Shown here: positions 20,553 through 30,146 of the stretch, piece by piece
Position numbering within the stretch: the stretch's first letter is position 1
How the letters are laid out: every line of letters starts with the position of its first letter
NCBI GenBank assembly: GCA_006386115.1
Contig: VFIW01000028.1
Span: 186,001 to 250,000, forward strand
Origin: Globisporangium splendens
Taxonomy: Eukaryota; Oomycota; Peronosporomycetes; Pythiales; Pythiaceae
Direction of reading: 5' to 3'
Length of the DNA stretch: 64,000 nt
Position numbers and translations under genes: made by a program
The notes under the pieces: model-generated
What the model saw: the letters and a program-made list of their open reading frames with translations, nothing else
Database searches by the model: none
What the model was told of the DNA's origin: nothing

Positions 20553-21696
20553 TCATCCCCTCCTTAAAGTCACAAGTACCTTGTGTACTTTTGCAGACCT
20601 TTCGGAGCAGTTCACTTTCCAATTGGCAATGAAGCGACCAAGTGACCAAGTGAACCGTGAAGAACGTCCGTCGTCCAAGCGACAGCAGACAGCTCCAGAA
20701 CTCTTTGACATTTCTCCCATTCTGAAGAAGAAGGGGGAGCTCGAGTTCTACAAGGAGCGGTTCTTCAGTTGGTGTCGGATCAACGATCGCGATGATCCGA
20801 ACCAACACATCGCAGCCCAGAGAGACTCATGGCGAACATTTGTTCGTCTTGAGAACGAGAACAAGATGGAGCGTCTTCTTCGTCGTGGCAATGCTCGTGC
20901 CGAGAGAAGAACTCCCGCTGACGACAGAGCGAACCGTAGCTCTGGTCGTCGTAGTGTCGTCCCTGGCGACGCTACAAGTAGTTCTCATAGCTGCGGACCA
21001 CGTCGGGAACATCAGACTCCAATGTCTGACGAGGCTCCCACGTGTCCGAGCTCGGTGGATATCCACGCCACCGAACTCTGTAGAAGCGTTGATGGTTCGA
21101 CTGCTTCTTTCCTCGACGATGAGCCGGTCGATCTTCATGATCAACAATCGGCTCAACCACCCAGCGATGCTCTCCCTGAGAGTCTAACAACGGGGGTGGG
21201 GCTGAACGAGAAAACGATTGATCGACTTTGGAAGTGGAAGAGTGCTCATCGTGGGCAAATCGGGGCTTTGCAGCAGCGTTGTTCGACACTTGAGGAACGC
21301 TGCGAGAGTCTCGAGAACCTTGTCGCCGATCATGAGTCGAAGATCGACGTCCTGACAGAAGGTTCTGCCCAGTGTTCGGCTTTGGAGTCCCGTTATGAGG
21401 AACGGTTCCAACAGGTTCAGGACGAACTTGTTCGACTCCGGAAGAACGAGAAGTCTCGTGAGTTGGCTCACGATCGCCTGTTGCGCTCTGTGGAAGAGGC
21501 AGGTTCGGCTCTCGAGGTACTTCGTGGCGAGTACCATTCTCGTCTTCAAGCGTTGGAGGCAGTGAAGGACCAACCCTTCGACGTCCTGCAACTCCTGTAC
21601 GCCGAGAAGAATCTCCAGAGCGATGAGCTGTTTGCTCTTCGCAATCAAGTGGAGAAACTTCACGATCAGCTCGATCGTTTACGGAAGATCTCGTAG
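20530..21696 (+). CDS. Antisense ORF of gypsy-1 (coiled-coil protein, 388 codons)
   Basis: This frame is on the strand opposite to gag-pol, beginning at an ATG inside the 3' LTR; a second, perhaps likelier, start is Met34 (20629). Residues 35-55 are Lys/Arg-rich with a bipartite NLS look (KRPSDQ ... SSKRQQ). Residues 60-105 look folded (FDISPILKKKGELEFYKERF). Residues 130-225 are low complexity. About 230-388 form a long coiled coil (LQQRCSTLEERCESLENLV ... LRNQVEKLHDQLDRLRKIS). It overlaps the 3' end of pol by 725 nt (20972-21696). The sister copy 28980-30146 keeps all 388 codons with about a dozen substitutions and no stop. No known family is recognised. Antisense genes near the 3' end are known in some plant Tat-lineage gypsy elements and in deltaretroviruses; a role in regulating the element is inference. 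Confidence 0.6.
   Translation: MAGYGPLHHPLLKVTSTLCTFADLSEQFTFQLAMKRPSDQVNREERPSSKRQQTAPELFDISPILKKKGELEFYKERFFSWCRINDRDDPNQHIAAQRDSWRTFVRLENENKMERLLRRGNARAERRTPADDRANRSSGRRSVVPGDATSSSHSCGPRREHQTPMSDEAPTCPSSVDIHATELCRSVDGSTASFLDDEPVDLHDQQSAQPPSDALPESLTTGVGLNEKTIDRLWKWKSAHRGQIGALQQRCSTLEERCESLENLVADHESKIDVLTEGSAQCSALESRYEERFQQVQDELVRLRKNEKSRELAHDRLLRSVEEAGSALEVLRGEYHSRLQALEAVKDQPFDVLQLLYAEKNLQSDELFALRNQVEKLHDQLDRLRKIS
20553..20565 (-). promoter_or_regulatory. Gypsy-1 polypurine tract
   Basis: Read on the minus strand, AAGGAGGGGATGA lies immediately before the 3' LTR (TGTAATGG...). It would prime plus-strand DNA synthesis. The identical tract precedes the gypsy-2 LTR at 30111-30123. Confidence 0.85.
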
Positions 21697-24600
21697 GATC
21701 CGCAGATCCACTTGGAAGGTAAGGCTTCAGTCTACCCACATAAAATGTCGGGTGTAGACGCATGCGTGTAGGTATGTCTAGCGTGTATGCATCACCATTG
21801 CATTTCACTACCTTGAACGGTCCAATGAACCTTGGCAGAAGCTTCGAGCTTCCCAAGTTGGACACTGCATGTTCAGGCGGGTTCGCCGTGCTAAGTAATA
21901 CAAGATCATTGATCTTGTAAACTTGCTTGTTCTTCCTTCCGCTCTTGTCTGCTTGTTCCTTTTGCAGATCCTGAGCCTTCGCGATTGCGTCTCGAACAAA
22001 CCTCACAACGGCTTGTCTCCTCACAACAAAGTCATCGACTTGCTGCTCTTCACGACTTGTTAGGCCGTCGAGGGGTTTCATCGAGTCAAAATTGGCTTTC
22101 AACTCGGAAGCAGCATTCAGGTCGTAAGACGACTTCGGCTTGTTTCCATGAGCCGGAGTCCCTCCCCCACTCAAGGTAGAGACCTCACCCATTATGGAAG
22201 CAGGCACTCGAGGGTGAATGCCATAGTTCACATAAAATGGAGAGTGACCTGTCGAGATATGCGTGGAGTTGTTCAACGCAAACTCGGCAAGAGGGAGAAA
22301 CCCACTCCACTCTTTGAAAGACGTTGCGCAGCTGCGCAACACGTCTTCGAGGACACGATTCACTCGCTCTGTTTGACTGTCCGTTTCAGGGTGTGCCGCT
22401 GTTGACATGGACAACTTGGTGTCCAGAAGTCCGAACAGTGCACGCCAGAACTTGGACGTGAAACGGGTGTCACGGTCAGACACGATCTCGACCGGTAGTC
22501 CGTGTAGACGGAATACGACGCCTACAAAGACCTTGGCAGTCTTCTCAGCTGAGATCTTGTCCGAAACAGGCGCAAGATGAACCATCTTGCTGAATCGGTC
22601 CACAAACACAAGGACGCCATTGCGTCCATGTGTGTCTCTTGGAAGTCCGAATACGAAACCCATACTCACAGACTTCCAACTGTCCGATGGGACAGCCAAT
22701 GAACGAAGTGGTGCCTGCGTGGAACCAGAAGGTTTCGCTCGTTGGCAGATCTCGCAAGTCCTCACATACTTGCGCACCCACTTGTACATGTGTGGCCAGT
22801 AGTAATCCCGGGAAAGACTGAGAAACGTTTTCTCACGTCCGAGGCGGCCACCCGAAGGACTGTCATGGTACTCATACAAGAGTCGATGACGCAGACCTTC
22901 GTCGTTGGGAACAACAACCCTTGCTGTATCCCCTTGTTCGACCGCATAGTACAACAACCTATTGTGTACTCGGAAGCGGTGAACTCGCGATCTTGTGCGC
23001 GACGGAAGACCTTGCAGTGCTTTGTCGGAAGGGTCCTTGAAGTACTTCAACAAGTCCTGACATGTTTCGTCAGACTTGTACCCTTCGACGATCTCTTCTC
23101 GCACTGTAGTCGCAGCTCGCACCGCGATCGCTTGAACATCTTCACAGAGTCGACGTGCTCCGTCCGTGTCTTCACTCTTGGTCTTCGGATCGTAATCCGG
23201 ACGTCTTGACAGCGCATCGGCTAAGATGTTCGTCTTGCCTGGCTTGTAGTGTACAACGAAGTTGTACTCTGCAAAGAAGGAGAACCACCTCGCCATTCTT
23301 TGCGACAAATGAGGAGTCTTCACTGCCGTACGCAGGGATGCGTGGTCAGTGCAGACAGCAAAGCGCTCCTCGCCAAGCAGATACACACGGAACTTGACCA
23401 AAGAATACTTCATCGCCAGAAGTTCCTTGTCGTGAACTGTGTAGTTCCGTTCTGCGGGTCGGAGTTGTCGTGACTGATACGACACAACTCGTTCGTGACC
23501 CTCATCATCGTGTTGCGTCAACACACAACCGATGGCATAGTCGCTCGCATCGCAGACGACGTGGAACGGCTTGTCGTGGTTTGGCAGAGCCAACACAGGA
23601 GCTTCTCGAAGACTCCTCTTGACTTCTTCGAACGCCGCCTGATGGTCTTTCGACCACTTCCACTCAACGTCTTTCTTCAAGAGTTGTGTGAGGGGTTGCA
23701 CCAACGCTGCATAATTGCGCGTGTACTTGTGCAAGTAGTTGGCTAAACCCAACCATTGTCGCAGCTGTTTGACATTCTGAGGCACTGGCCAATCGTCAAT
23801 AGCTTTGACCTTCTCCGGATCGACTCGAACACCGCTCTTGCCCACAAAACAACCGAGAACAGGGATCTCGGGGGAGAAGAACATGCACTTCTTCAAGTTT
23901 GCGTAGAGTTTGTTCTCGCGCATGACCTGGAAAACTTGACGAAGATGATCGAGATGAACATCGACATCAGACTTCCCATTCGTGGTCTTACTGTGAACGA
24001 AAATGTCGTCAAAGTAACTTGGTGCAAATGTTCGCAGAGGACGAGGAACGTTCGTGACCATTCGATTGAAGGTCGCAAGAGCATTCTTCAGTCCCTGTGG
24101 CATCACTAACTATTCCCACAGCATACCACTCGGGGTACTCACTGCGGTTAGTGGGACATCGTCTTCGCGCATTCGAATCTGATAGAACCCATCTTTCAGA
24201 TCGATAGCACTAAAGACGGTGCTGCCAACCATTCCATCAAGGATCATGTCCTTGCGTGGAACCGGAGTCTGGGCCGGAATGGTAGCGTCGTTCAGCTCGT
24301 TGAAAGCGTGAACAATGCGCCAACCTCCAGTTGCCTTCTTCACACAGAAAGTGGGGCTGCAATGCGGAGACTTACTCTCTCGCACATGACCAGCCTTAGC
24401 ACGTTGTGCAAAGAACTCGTCGATTGCCTCGACTTGTTCCTTTGGCAACGGCCACTGTCTTGTGATGCAGTACTTCGTGCCAGGAAGTACATCAATCTCA
24501 TGACGAATGCCTCTGTCGAATGGCAACTCGTCCGGCACCTTGTCAGGGAAAATATCTTCATATTCCCTGGCAAGCGCATACACGGGGTTCTTCTTGAGGG

Positions 24601-25156
24601 CGTCCCACGACTGCTCCTCGAATCTTTCCTTCCGTGTCTTTTCGTCCAACACATCTGCATCCGCACTAGATGCTGTGTTGACGAAGCCTTCGTCGACCAT
24701 TTCGACGATCGCACACACCTGCGCAATATCGCCTCTCGCTAGGCTGCGCTCCAGTGTCTTCTTGCTCATTGATGGCAAGGAAATCAACTCTTGGACTGAA
24801 CTTGGAGGATTTTCAATCTTCACGTGACGGATTACATCCACGTCACCTTCTTCATTGTAGACCGCGATATTCACGAACTCGCTTGGAATGTCTTGTGCTT
24901 GGACACTCCCTTCGTCATCACCACTTGTACCTTGATCAGGGGTACTCAAAATTCTTGGCGAAAAACTTCTCTTGCTGGTCTTCTTCTTGTCTTGGGAAGG
25001 GTGTTTGTTCCACTTCCATTCACTCTTGTCAACGCCATCACGAACCTTGTCGTCGTCGATGGCAAAGGAGACAGTCTTTTTCTGGCGCCTGACTGCTCCA
25101 CTTCCGTTCATCTTCTTTAAAATGGGTACCGCTTGTGAACATGGGGGCCATCGCAC
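20972..25156 (-). pseudogene. Gypsy-1 pol: reverse transcriptase, RNase H, integrase, chromodomain
   Basis: One frame from 25156 to 20972 interrupted only by TAG at 24110-24112, where the gypsy-3 protein has Trp (GMLWEWLVMPQGLKNAPATF context). The RT palm has YFDDIFVHS; RNase H begins VVCDASDYAIGCVL. Integrase has its zinc region (HDSPSGGRLGREKTF ... CEICQRAKP). Its core reads SVSMGFVFGLP where the catalytic first Asp should be (gypsy-2 and gypsy-3 have SMDF); SDRDTRF and QTERVN keep the other two acids. The C-terminal part is GPFKVVKCNGDAYTLDIPTR, then a ~160-residue disordered linker and a chromodomain (RFYRVRWRGYPPSSDTWEP). The linker and chromodomain are encoded opposite the antisense frame. 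The first in-frame ATG (KKMNGSG) lies six bases after the protease stop codon, so reinitiation could start it. Confidence 0.9.
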
Positions 25157-25896
25157 ACCGCAATATCACAAGGGCCATCTGGGATCTCTTCCACAGATGT
25201 ATACACCCATACCACTTCATCCGTTGTTGTGCAGCACAAGTCAACATCGCGTGACTTGCCAACGGAGATCTTCATATTCATCCAGTCAATGCTAGGTTGG
25301 TAACGCTTCAACCACGGCATTCCCAGGATGATATCAAACTTGTCATCGAGGTCGAGTAAAATGAACTCGTCTTCACCTCGGAAATCTTCACACTTGATTG
25401 CCAAACGCGCCACGCGCTTCGGCATCTTCACAGTTGACCCATTTGCCAACCGGACAATCATCATCTTTTCTTCATTCGTATCAGGCACGAAGACGCCATG
25501 CCTGACGATCACTTCATTTCGAACAAAGTTGTTCGACGCACCAGTGTCAACCAAAGCTCGTAGAGGCGTTGCAATACCGTCTACATGAACTTTGTGAACG
25601 ATCAAACTTGACATTTGACTGACACTCTTCTCACTCATAGTGGAAACTGCATGTGCTTGATGCACATAGGGGTCAGAGTCCTGTGTCTCCACAACGTCCA
25701 CAGTCCTCTTTTCCGGGCCAGTAGGAGGCCCCTCCCCTACTGTCCATTCCCGTTTTTTGGCCCAAGTGACCGCTCGAACCGACGACCGTAAGAACGATCG
25801 TGGTTGTTCGAACGAGCACCCTGTGTCGTTTGCCGACCCGGCAAAGACACCTTGCAGTTCCGAGCAATGTGACCCGGCTTCCCGCAATGGAAACAC
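25117..25896 (-). CDS. Gypsy-1 protease frame
   Basis: This frame lies -1 relative to gag and overlaps its last 160 nt. It contains the retropepsin active site ALVDTGASNNFV and the flap/second-half motif FDIILGMPWLKRYQPSIDW, so it is a retroviral-type aspartic protease that would process Gag and Pol. It has no ATG of its own near the start and is most simply reached by frameshifting at the slippery heptamer at 25752-25758. It ends at TAA (25117-25119), just ahead of the pol frame, which is again -1. Confidence 0.82.
   Translation of the reverse strand: MFPLREAGSHCSELQGVFAGSANDTGCSFEQPRSFLRSSVRAVTWAKKREWTVGEGPPTGPEKRTVDVVETQDSDPYVHQAHAVSTMSEKSVSQMSSLIVHKVHVDGIATPLRALVDTGASNNFVRNEVIVRHGVFVPDTNEEKMMIVRLANGSTVKMPKRVARLAIKCEDFRGEDEFILLDLDDKFDIILGMPWLKRYQPSIDWMNMKISVGKSRDVDLCCTTTDEVVWVYTSVEEIPDGPCDIAVCDGPHVHKRYPF
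25719..25758 (-). promoter_or_regulatory. Putative -1 ribosomal frameshift signal, gag/protease of gypsy-1
   Basis: In the gag frame the sequence reads CCA AAA AAC, so the heptamer A AAA AAC (25758-25752) has the X XXY YYZ form in correct phase. After a 9-nt spacer, CAGTAGGGG (25742-25734) can pair with CTCCTACTG (25727-25719) in a 9-bp stem with one G-U and a 6-nt loop. The gag stop codon lies within the stem. The -1 frame leads straight into the protease. Confidence 0.8.
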
Positions 25897-26786
25897 TTCC
25901 CATCGTTGCGAGGACGCTCATTTCCAGGCGTGGAAATGTACGAGATGTCCATGGGCTCGGGACCGTCATGCGCAACATTTGATTGCCGCATTGGTCTTGA
26001 CGCGAACCCATGGAACTTCGCTTGCTTGATGCTGAACTCTTCTTGCATCGCGCGTTCAATGGCTTCGTCCAGCGTCTTGGGATACTCGCGGAACAATTGG
26101 TTCCGAATCGGATCATCGTTCAGACCCGTCATGAACGTCACGACTTGCGTCGGAACGTCAATCGGCTCGTCGACGATGCTCGACACCAAGTAACGAGCAC
26201 GTTGTGCATACGAGTGAAGGTCGAAACGGCCTTGACGAAGCTTGAGGAACTCGGCGCGTGCACGCAACTCACTCTGTGGAGGTTCAAACGCCTTCTTGAG
26301 CTCGGTCTTGAAATGACCGTAGCTGGGGAAGCAGTTTAGATCGGCTAAACGCTTGCCATACGCCCAGCTCTTCGCACGACTCGCAAGGTTGGACATCGCG
26401 AACAACACTTGCTGCGAAGGGTCTCGCAGTTGTCTTGCAGTGATCGCTGCATCCAACTCGACGAACCATCGTGAGAGGGGTTCGTTCTCTCCGCCACGAT
26501 ACGAAGAGACGTCAAGCTTCAGTGGCACCGTCCTGATTGAGGAAACAGGGGTTGCGACCTGCTTCCGGGAGGACATGATCTCGTGGTGCATGAAGCTGAC
26601 CACCGCGCTCTTCTGGTCCTCCGGAGACGCCGATCGAAGCAGGCTGACCACGGCAGCCTCTCCGATGACATCTCGCATGCGCTCAAGCGCCATCCACTCA
26701 TGAGAAGACAAATGAGGGAAACCCACAATAGTCAACTCGACAGTTTCCGGTACTGCTGGACCGAGTGGGGTTCCTGTAGCATCCAT
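25737..26786 (-). CDS. Gypsy-1 Gag
   Basis: Intact 349-aa capsid/nucleocapsid protein, ATG at 26786. The central region (LSRWFVELDAAITARQL ... SWAYGKRLADL ... FEPPQSELRARAEFLKLRQG) has the pattern of the Ty3/gypsy retrotransposon gag family, followed by a CCHC zinc knuckle CFHCGKPGHIARNC and a basic tail. It packages the RNA and forms the particle. It terminates inside the hairpin of the frameshift signal. Confidence 0.88.
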   Translation of the reverse strand: MDATGTPLGPAVPETVELTIVGFPHLSSHEWMALERMRDVIGEAAVVSLLRSASPEDQKSAVVSFMHHEIMSSRKQVATPVSSIRTVPLKLDVSSYRGGENEPLSRWFVELDAAITARQLRDPSQQVLFAMSNLASRAKSWAYGKRLADLNCFPSYGHFKTELKKAFEPPQSELRARAEFLKLRQGRFDLHSYAQRARYLVSSIVDEPIDVPTQVVTFMTGLNDDPIRNQLFREYPKTLDEAIERAMQEEFSIKQAKFHGFASRPMRQSNVAHDGPEPMDISYISTPGNERPRNDGKCFHCGKPGHIARNCKVSLPGRQTTQGARSNNHDRSYGRRFERSLGPKNGNGQ

Positions 26787-26893
26787 GTTCCAAACAAGGA
26801 CGCTCGCAGGGTCTTGGGCAGGAATGCGCGACGTGCTTCAAAGCCGCGTCGTCAAACCTCTTCACTTCACTGGGTCGTTGGAAGGACCGCTCG

Positions 26894-26904
26894 AAGTGCT
26901 ACCA
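26894..26904 (-). promoter_or_regulatory. Gypsy-1 primer-binding site
   Basis: TGGTAGCACTT on the minus strand, two bases inside the 5' LTR end; begins with TGG as required for pairing to a tRNA CCA end. The same 11-mer with the same spacing is in gypsy-3, and TGGGAGCACTT in gypsy-4. The tRNA would end AAGTGCTACCA; its identity was not determined. Confidence 0.75.
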
Positions 26905-26906
26905 GG

Positions 26907-27559
26907 TGTAAGAGGGCGCTGTTCACAACAGTCCCCCAAACACGGCACACACGCTTGTGCGGGACGAGGAAGCGATCTCCCGACTTGTAGGGAGGAAGAA
27001 GACTTGAGGGCTTGGAGGAAAAATTGCAACTGAATTGAAAAGGTTACGGTTCCTGTCGCTACTTACAAATGAACCCCAAGGGATCCTACAGGTTTTATAA
27101 CTAAAACCTAAACATACACAATATAACCTATGAATCTGATATATAAAACCTTGGGTACACTGAGGTTGAACCTACGGGATCTTCTAGAAGATTGAACTTC
27201 AAGTCTTGTATAAAATCCCTGCAAAGTGATTGGCTCGCGCCACTCACTCCAGGTGGCAGAGACACGTCGGTCTCGTCGCCAGTCCAGTTTCCCAAGTAGG
27301 AACCATCACTCAGTACTTGGTTAGTACATGGATGTCATTACTCTGTACTGATTAGTACATGAGAACAACATTCTGCACTGATCAGCACAGAGAACACTCG
27401 TGACGTCATCGAATGACGTCACACGTGCATGTGGGGACTGTATTACTGTAATCCCTTTTGTTATTTGTGTCTCCACAAAGCACGCTGAAGGTGGTGTGTG
27501 CCACACTAGATCTGGGAACAGATCCACCTTCATGTAATGGCTGGTTATGGCCCATTACA
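26907..27559 (-). repeat. Gypsy-1 5' LTR (653 bp)
   Basis: Direct repeat of 19898-20552 with scattered substitutions and the same CRE/CRE/G-box array (27401-27427). Its outer end is joined directly to the integrase region of gypsy-2 at 27560. Confidence 0.92.
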
Positions 27560-29704
27560 GCTGCGACTGGAGTGCGAGAAGAGATCGTCGAAGGGTACAA
27601 GTCTGACGAAACATGTCAGGACTTGTTGAAGCACTTCAAGGACCCTTCCGACAAAGCACTGCAAGGTCTTCCGTCGCGCACAAGATCGCGAGTTCACACG
27701 CTTCCGAGTACACAATGGGTTGTTGTACTGGCGGTCGAACAAGGGGATACAGCAAGGGTTGTTGTTCCCAACGACGAAGGTCTGCGTCATCGACTCTTGT
27801 ATGAGTACCATGACAGTCCTTCGGGTGGCCATCTCGGACGTGAGAAAACGTTTCTCAGTCTTTCCCAGGATTACTACTGGCCACACATGTACAAGTGGGT
27901 ACGCAAGTATGTGAGGACTTGCGAGGTCTGCCAACGAGTGAAACCCTCTGGTTCCACGCAGGCACCACTTCGTTCATTGGCTGTCCCATCGGACAGTTGG
28001 AAGTCTGTGAGTATGGATTTCATATTCGGACTTCCACGTGACACACATGGACGCAATGGCATCCTTGTGTTTGTGGACCGATTCAGCAAGATGGTTCATC
28101 TTGCGCCTGTTTCGGACAAGATCTCTGCTGAGAAGACTGCCAAGGTCTTTGTAGACGTCGTATTCCGTCTACACGGACTACCAGTCGAGATCGTGTCTGA
28201 CCGTGACACCCGTTTCACGTCCAAGTTCTGGCGTGCACTGTTCGGACTTCTGGACACCAAGTTGTCCATGTCAACAGCGGCACACCCTGAAACGGACAGT
28301 CAAACAGAGCGAGTGAATCGTGTCCTCGAAGACGTGTTGCGCAGCTGCGCAACGTCTTTCAAAGAGTGGAGTGGGTTTCTCCCTCTTGCCGAGTTTGCGT
28401 TGAACAACTCCACGCATGTCTCGACAGGTCACTCTCCATTTTATGTGAACTATGGCATTCACCCTCGAGTGCCTGCTTCCATAATGGGTGAGGTCTCTAC
28501 CTTAAGTGGGAGAGGGACTCCGGCTCATGGAAACAAGCCGAAGTCGTCTTACGACCTGAATGCTGCTTCCGAGTTGAAAGCCAATTTTGACTCGATGAAA
28601 CCCCTCGACGACCTAACAAGTCGTGAAGGGCAGCAAGTCGATGACTTTATTGTGAGGAGACAAGCCGTTGTGAGGTTTGTTCGAGACGCAATCGCGAAGG
28701 CTCAGGATCTGCAAAAGGAACAAGCAGACAAGAGCGGAAGGAAGAACAAGCAAGTTTATAAGATCAACGATCTTGTATTACTTAGCACGGCGAACCTGCC
28801 TGGACATGCAGTGTCCAACTTGGGAAGCTCGAAGCTTCTGCCAAGGTTCATTGGACCGTTCAAGGTAGTGAAATGCAATGGTGATGCCCACACGCTAGAC
28901 ATACCTACACGCATGCGTCTACACCCGACATTTTATGTGGGTAGACTAAAGCCTTACCTTCCAAGTGGATCTGCGGATCCTACGAGATCTTCCGCAAACG
29001 ATCGAGCTGATCGTGAAGCTTCTCCACTTGATTGCGAAGAGCAAACAGCTCATCGCTCTGGAGATTCTTCTCGACGTACAGGAGTTGCAGGACGTCGAAG
29101 GATTGGTCCTTCACTGCCTCCAACGCTTGAAGACGAGAATGGTACTCGCCACGAAGTACCTCGAGAGCCGAACCTGCTTCTTCCACAGAGCGCAACAGGC
29201 GATCGTGAGCCAACTCGCGAGACTTCTCGTTCTTCTGGAGTCGAACAAGTTCGTCCTGAACCTGTTGGAACCGTTCCTCATAACGGGACTCCAAAGCCGA
29301 ACACTGGGCAGAACCTTCTGTCAGGACGTCGATCTTCGACTCATGATCGGCGACAAGGTTCTCGAGACTCTCGCAGCGTTCCTCAAGTGTCGAACAACGC
29401 TGCTGCAAAGCCCCGATTTGCCCACGATGAGCACTCTTCCACTTCCAAAGTCGATCAATCGTTTTCTCGTTCAGCCCCACCCCCGTTGTTAGACTCTCAG
29501 GGAGAGCATCGCTGGGTGGTTGAGCCGATTGTTGATCATGAAGATCGACCGGCTCATCGTCGAGGAAAGAAGCAGTCGAACCATCAACGCTTCTACAGAG
29601 TTCGGTGGCGTGGATATCCACCGAGCTCGGACACGTGGGAGCCACGTCAGACATTGGAGTCTGATGTTCCCGACGTGGTCCGCAGCTACGAGAACTGCTT
29701 GTAG
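27560..29704 (+). pseudogene. Gypsy-2 integrase-chromodomain (truncated pol)
   Basis: Open for about 714 codons after the junction, and by chance open backwards into the LTR. Integrase has all three acids (SMDFIFGLP, SDRDTRF, QTERVN) and the HHCC zinc region (CEVCQRVKP), so the catalytic core that is damaged in gypsy-1 is intact here. Near the N-terminus a one-base insertion (about 27693) and a one-base loss (about 27730) compensate, changing roughly a dozen residues (HTLPSTQWVVVL against HRFRVHNRLLYY). Chromodomain RFYRVRWRGYPPSSDTWEP. Without RT it cannot mobilise itself but could supply integrase in trans if expressed. Confidence 0.85.
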
Positions 29705-30146
29705 CGTCGCCAGGGACGACACTACGACGACCAGAGCTGGGATTCGCTCTGTCGTCATCGGGAGTTCTTCTTTCGGCACGAGCATTGCCACGACGAAGAA
29801 GACGCTCCATCTTGTTCTCGTTCTCAAGACGAACAAATGTTCGCCATGAGTCTCGCTGAGCTGCGATGTGTTGGTTCGGATCATCGCGATCGTTGATCCG
29901 ACGCCAACTGAAGAACCGCTCCTTGTAGAACTCGAGCTCCCCCTTCTTCTTCAGAATGGGAGAAATGTCGAAGAGTTCTGGAGCTATCTGCTGTCGCTTG
30001 GACGACGGACGTTCTTCACGGTTCACTTGGTCACTTGGTCGCTTCATTGCCAATTGGAAAGTGAACTGCTCCGAAAGGTCTGCAAAAGTACACAAGGTAC
30101 TTGTGACTTTAAGGAGGGGATGATGTAATGGGCCATAACCAGCCAT
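28980..30146 (-). CDS. Antisense ORF of gypsy-2 (coiled-coil protein, 388 codons)
   Basis: Second copy of the antisense frame: same length, same start inside the LTR (30146), same stop. Differences from the gypsy-1 copy are substitutions only (for example QQT/QQI, SWCR/SWRR, RANR/RANP, SDEA/SDVA, RLRK/RLQK, QPFD/QSFD, LYAE/LYVE). It overlaps the sense integrase-chromodomain frame by 725 nt. Codon position 1 of one strand lies opposite codon position 1 of the other, as in gypsy-1. Basic N-terminus, acidic low-complexity middle, C-terminal coiled coil. Function unknown. Confidence 0.58.
   Translation of the reverse strand: MAGYGPLHHPLLKVTSTLCTFADLSEQFTFQLAMKRPSDQVNREERPSSKRQQIAPELFDISPILKKKGELEFYKERFFSWRRINDRDDPNQHIAAQRDSWRTFVRLENENKMERLLRRGNARAERRTPDDDRANPSSGRRSVVPGDATSSSRSCGPRREHQTPMSDVAPTCPSSVDIHATELCRSVDGSTASFLDDEPVDLHDQQSAQPPSDALPESLTTGVGLNEKTIDRLWKWKSAHRGQIGALQQRCSTLEERCESLENLVADHESKIDVLTEGSAQCSALESRYEERFQQVQDELVRLQKNEKSRELAHDRLLRSVEEAGSALEVLRGEYHSRLQALEAVKDQSFDVLQLLYVEKNLQSDELFALRNQVEKLHDQLDRLRKIS

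Larger units (their letters stand above)
19898..27559 (-). mobile_element. Gypsy-1: full-length chromodomain Ty3/gypsy element, minus strand
   Basis: The 5' LTR is at 26907-27559 and the 3' LTR at 19898-20552, both with TG..CA ends extended to TGTAA...TTACA. The primer-binding site is at 26894-26904 and the polypurine tract at 20553-20565. The order gag, protease, RT-RNase H, integrase, chromodomain is that of chromoviruses. Flanks are gttcc on the left and gctgc on the right, so no target duplication: the element has been rearranged at one end. Lesions: a TAG in RT (24110-24112) and loss of the first catalytic Asp of integrase. An additional long antisense frame starts in the 3' LTR (20530-21696 +). 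Confidence 0.92.

Noticed and set aside
20841..21187. Chance that the gypsy antisense frames are shadows like those opposite genes C, D and F
   Set aside because: Considered seriously. Unlike those, they extend well beyond the sense gene (about 440 nt in gypsy-1, 970 nt in gypsy-3), have their own ATG and end in a coiled coil, so they were kept, with moderate confidence.
22545..24109. Numerous 60-150 codon frames opposite gypsy-1 and gypsy-2 pol outside the 3' antisense gene
   Set aside because: Short, not conserved in length between copies, and explained by codon bias of the sense gene.
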